A stretch of DNA of 5,756 nucleotides from NCBI GenBank assembly GCA_003229345.1, contig QIDN01000190.1:1-5756 (forward strand), given 5' to 3'. This stretch comes from Nitrospirota bacterium (GTDB lineage Bacteria; Nitrospinota; Nitrospinia; Nitrospinales; Nitrospinaceae). Shown piece after piece: positions 3,183-5,756 of the stretch; within the stretch, counting starts at the first letter, position 1; every line of letters begins with the position of its first letter. The notes beneath the pieces are model-generated. The model saw only the letters and a list, made by a program, of their open reading frames with translations. It made no database searches and was not told the DNA's origin. A program made the position numbers and the translations under genes.

Positions 3183-5756
3183 AAGATAACAGCAACTGGT
3201 TTAACGTAAGCGAGGACTCTCGTTCGTGGGAGGAATTTTACAGAAAAAGATGGAGCTACGACTACAGCGTGCGATCGGCTCATGGCGTGAACTGTTCCAT
3301 GGCTTGCAGTTGGGAAGTCTTCGTAAAAGACGGGCTTATTTGCTGGGAACTTCAAAAAACGGATTATCCGCAGATCGATCCTGATATCCCCAATGTCGAA
3401 CCCCGGGGCTGCCAGAGAGGCGTTACCGCATCGTGGTATCCTTACAGCCCCTTGAGGCCGAAGTATCCGTACGTACGCAAAGTGCTGTGGGATTTTTATT
3501 CCGAAGGCATCAAAGACGGACTGGACCCTGTTGACGCTTATGCAAACGTCGTCGAAGACGAGGAAAAGTCAAAAAAATACAAATCCGCCAGGGGCAAGGC
3601 CGGTTGGAAAAGAGTGAGCTGGGACAAAGCGGTTGAACTGGTCGTGGCCGGCCAGATTTACACCATCAAAAAGTATGGCCCCGACCACATGGCCAACTTC
3701 TCGCCGATCCCCGCGATGAGCTTGCTCAGTTTTATTTCCGGGCACCGGTATAACAATTTGCTGGGCGGCATATATTGCAGCTACTACGAGTGGTATCACG
3801 ACCTTCCGCATGTTTCGTCCTCTATGTTCGGCGACCAGACGGAAAACTGCGAAAGCTCCGACTGGTATCTCGGCACCTACTGGGTTGTTGCCGGTTCCAA
3901 CATAAACATGACCCGCACCGCCGACTGCCATTTCCTTTCCGAAGCAAAATACCGGGGCTCGAAAATAGTTGTGATTTCTCCCAACTATTCGGATGTCACG
4001 AAATATGCCGATACATGGGTTCCGCTTGTTCCCGGAAGCGATGGCGCCTACCTGATGGCTTGTATCCACGTCATCCTGAAAGAGTTCTATGTCGACAAGG
4101 AAACGCCTTACTTCATCGAGTATGCAAAACAATATACCAACCAGCCCTTCCTCGTCGTTCTGGAGGAAGACGGCGATAAGTATCAGATGGGCCGGTTCCT
4201 GCGCGCATCCGATGTCGCGGAATACGCCAACGAGGAAAACGCCGACTGGAAACTGATCATGACCGATGGCGAGGGGAACCTGCACCTCCCCACCGGGTCC
4301 CTCGGTTTCAGGTGGGAAAAGGAGCCGACAGGCAACTGGAACCTGCAGCTTAAAAACGCCGTTACCAAGGAGGACTTTGACCCGCTCCTCACCCTTCTCG
4401 GAAACGATGACCAAAAGGCAATGGTTTCGTTCAGCGACTTTACCGATACCTTCAGTATCGATTTGGGTAAATCAACCGGGGAAAGCAATAACGCGGTCGA
4501 AATTTTGCGCGAAGTCCCGGTCAAAAAGATAAAAACAGCCGACGGCAAGGAACTGCTCGTAACCACCGCCTTCGACCTTTTGATGGCGCAGGCCGGTGTG
4601 TCGAGAGGGCTGGGCGGCGATTATCCCAAGGACTACGACGATCCGAAGCCCTATACCCCGGCCTGGCAGGAATCGCAGACCGGCGTCAGCCGGGACCTTG
4701 CCATACAGGTGGGACGGGAATTCGCCGACAATGCCGAAAAGACAAAAGGCAAATCCCTGTTCATAACAGGCCCGGGAATCCAGCACTTTTACCACGGCGC
4801 TTCCCTGTATTACCGCAATCAGTGCATTATGCTTGCCCTTTGCGGCTGCAACGGGGTCAACGGCGGTAACTTCAACCACTATGTCGGCACCCAGCACACC
4901 CGCCTGAATGCCGCGTTCGTCAATATGAGCGGCTGCCTCGATTGGCAGCGGCCGCCCAGGCTAATGAACAGCACCTCTTTGTGGTATTTCCATACCGGCC
5001 AGTGGAAATACGACAACATGCCTCTCGACACCCAGTGGGCCACGGGGGCCAAGAAGCTTCCCCAATTCAACCACTCGGCCGACATGAACTCCCTTGCCGT
5101 CAGGTTGGGATGGCTGCCGTTCTTCCCTCAAGTCGACAAAAAGAACCCGATGAAGCTTTACAACGAAGCCATCGAAGCAGGGTGCAAAACCGATGATGAG
5201 GTAAAAGACTGGGTTGCGGAGAAGTTCAGGGATGGCACGTTGAATTTTGCCATTAATGATGTCGATGCCCCCGAAAACCAACTGAAAATGCTCACCGTCT
5301 ATCGCGGGAACCTCATCGGAACTTCCATGCGGGGGCATGAATTGGCGCTCAAGCACTTCCTCGGAACAAGCCATAACGTCCAGTGGGACGAGGAGCCGGC
5401 AAAAGACCTGATCAATGAAATCGAATGGCATGATGAAGAATCCATCGGCAAGCTGGACTTCCTGGTCAACCTCAACTTCCGCATGGATTCCACCGCCAAT
5501 TATTCCGATGTCGTTCTGCCGGCCGCCTTCTGGTACGAAAAATACGATGTCACCTTTGGCGACATGCACACATTCGTTCATCCCCTGACGCCGGCGACGG
5601 AGCCGCCATGGGAAGCCAAGCACGACTGGGAAGCCTTTAAGCTGATGGCCAAGAAGTTCTCGGAAATGGCGGAGAAGCATTTCCCCGAACCGGTGAAGGA
5701 TATCGTGTTCAACGCCTTGTGGATGGACAGCCCGGCCCAAATGGCCCAACCCATGG
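3179..5756 (+). CDS. narG: Respiratory nitrate reductase / nitrite oxidoreductase alpha subunit (3' truncated)
   Basis: The frame is open from ATG 3179 to the window edge: 859 codons, about 70% of the usual ~1,200-1,250 residues. AAAAGGG lies five bases before the ATG, and an in-frame TGA at 3128 rules out a longer start. The FS0 iron-sulphur ligands of NarG are present: H35, C39, C43 and C78 (HGVNCSMACSW, EPRGCQRG). The Mo-ligating aspartate of E. coli NarG (D222) aligns with D208 in WYHDLP. Other conserved NarG blocks are visible: YTIKKYGPD (161-169), SPIPAMS (175-181), and further on DWQRP, MNSTS, YSDVVLPAAFWYEK and WEAKHDWE. There is no Tat or Sec signal, so it belongs to the cytoplasm-facing NarG/NxrA type. 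It reduces nitrate to nitrite, or the reverse in nitrite oxidisers. The N-terminus before the RSWEEFY block is about 15 residues shorter than in E. coli. NarH/NxrB is expected downstream. Confidence 0.93.
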   Translation, partial: MKDNSNWFNVSEDSRSWEEFYRKRWSYDYSVRSAHGVNCSMACSWEVFVKDGLICWELQKTDYPQIDPDIPNVEPRGCQRGVTASWYPYSPLRPKYPYVRKVLWDFYSEGIKDGLDPVDAYANVVEDEEKSKKYKSARGKAGWKRVSWDKAVELVVAGQIYTIKKYGPDHMANFSPIPAMSLLSFISGHRYNNLLGGIYCSYYEWYHDLPHVSSSMFGDQTENCESSDWYLGTYWVVAGSNINMTRTADCHFLSEAKYRGSKIVVISPNYSDVTKYADTWVPLVPGSDGAYLMACIHVILKEFYVDKETPYFIEYAKQYTNQPFLVVLEEDGDKYQMGRFLRASDVAEYANEENADWKLIMTDGEGNLHLPTGSLGFRWEKEPTGNWNLQLKNAVTKEDFDPLLTLLGNDDQKAMVSFSDFTDTFSIDLGKSTGESNNAVEILREVPVKKIKTADGKELLVTTAFDLLMAQAGVSRGLGGDYPKDYDDPKPYTPAWQESQTGVSRDLAIQVGREFADNAEKTKGKSLFITGPGIQHFYHGASLYYRNQCIMLALCGCNGVNGGNFNHYVGTQHTRLNAAFVNMSGCLDWQRPPRLMNSTSLWYFHTGQWKYDNMPLDTQWATGAKKLPQFNHSADMNSLAVRLGWLPFFPQVDKKNPMKLYNEAIEAGCKTDDEVKDWVAEKFRDGTLNFAINDVDAPENQLKMLTVYRGNLIGTSMRGHELALKHFLGTSHNVQWDEEPAKDLINEIEWHDEESIGKLDFLVNLNFRMDSTANYSDVVLPAAFWYEKYDVTFGDMHTFVHPLTPATEPPWEAKHDWEAFKLMAKKFSEMAEKHFPEPVKDIVFNALWMDSPAQMAQPM

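Noticed and set aside
3569..4414. Long open frame of 281 codons on the minus strand
   Set aside because: It lies wholly antisense to narG, whose plus-strand product matches a known family along its length. The minus-strand product is low-complexity (Val/Gly/Phe-rich) and typical of an antisense shadow.
4961..5749. Open frame of 262 codons on the minus strand
   Set aside because: It is antisense to conserved NarG blocks such as YSDVVLPAAFWYEK and has no recognisable domain or ribosome site; a codon-bias shadow.
1..5756. Search for CRISPR arrays, tRNA or rRNA genes, insertion sequences and attachment sites
   Set aside because: I saw no regularly spaced repeats, tRNA-like cloverleaf, transposase gene or terminal inverted repeats by eye.

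Overview
The window looks like part of a bacterial chromosome from a Gram-negative organism that respires nitrate or oxidises nitrite. Nothing in it fixes the taxon. The Crp/Fnr-type site, the hemerythrin protein, the PAS-BTAD regulator and the membrane c-type cytochrome would suit Pseudomonadota or phyla such as Nitrospirota or NC10; this is inference.

Layout. At 1-276 is the 3' end of a 3-hydroxyisobutyrate-dehydrogenase-family oxidoreductase. A complete hemerythrin (HHE) protein lies convergent to it on the minus strand (353-796). A divergent promoter region (797-1003) follows. It holds a near-perfect Fnr/Dnr-type box, placed to activate the rightward gene, which encodes a 399-aa regulator (1004-2203) with a cysteine-rich PAS domain, a winged helix and a BTAD domain. 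The second intergenic stretch (2204-2423) has three GTTAC direct repeats just upstream of a good -10 box. The first two are spaced like a SARP/BTAD operator. Then come, all on the plus strand and closely spaced, a small conserved-looking protein (2424-2627), a signal-peptide-bearing monoheme cytochrome c with a C-terminal membrane anchor (2641-3135), a 16-codon ORF that overlaps both neighbours by ATGA, and a large molybdopterin oxidoreductase of the NarG/NxrA family (3179 to the window end, 859 codons visible, C-terminus missing).

Working model. A Crp/Fnr-family protein responding to low oxygen or NO switches on the PAS-BTAD regulator, perhaps with the hemerythrin gene. The regulator then binds the repeats and drives the small protein-cytochrome c-narG/nxrA operon. 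The cytochrome would sit on the outer face of the cytoplasmic membrane as an electron carrier, with the catalytic subunit in the cytoplasm (no signal peptide). A cytochrome c gene directly before the alpha subunit is also known from nitrite-oxidiser nxr operons, so the physiological direction (nitrate reduction or nitrite oxidation) is open. The most interesting elements are the apparent two-step regulatory circuit, the cysteine-rich PAS domain, and an alpha subunit that keeps the Mo and FS0 ligands but differs from canonical NarG around the Mo ligand.
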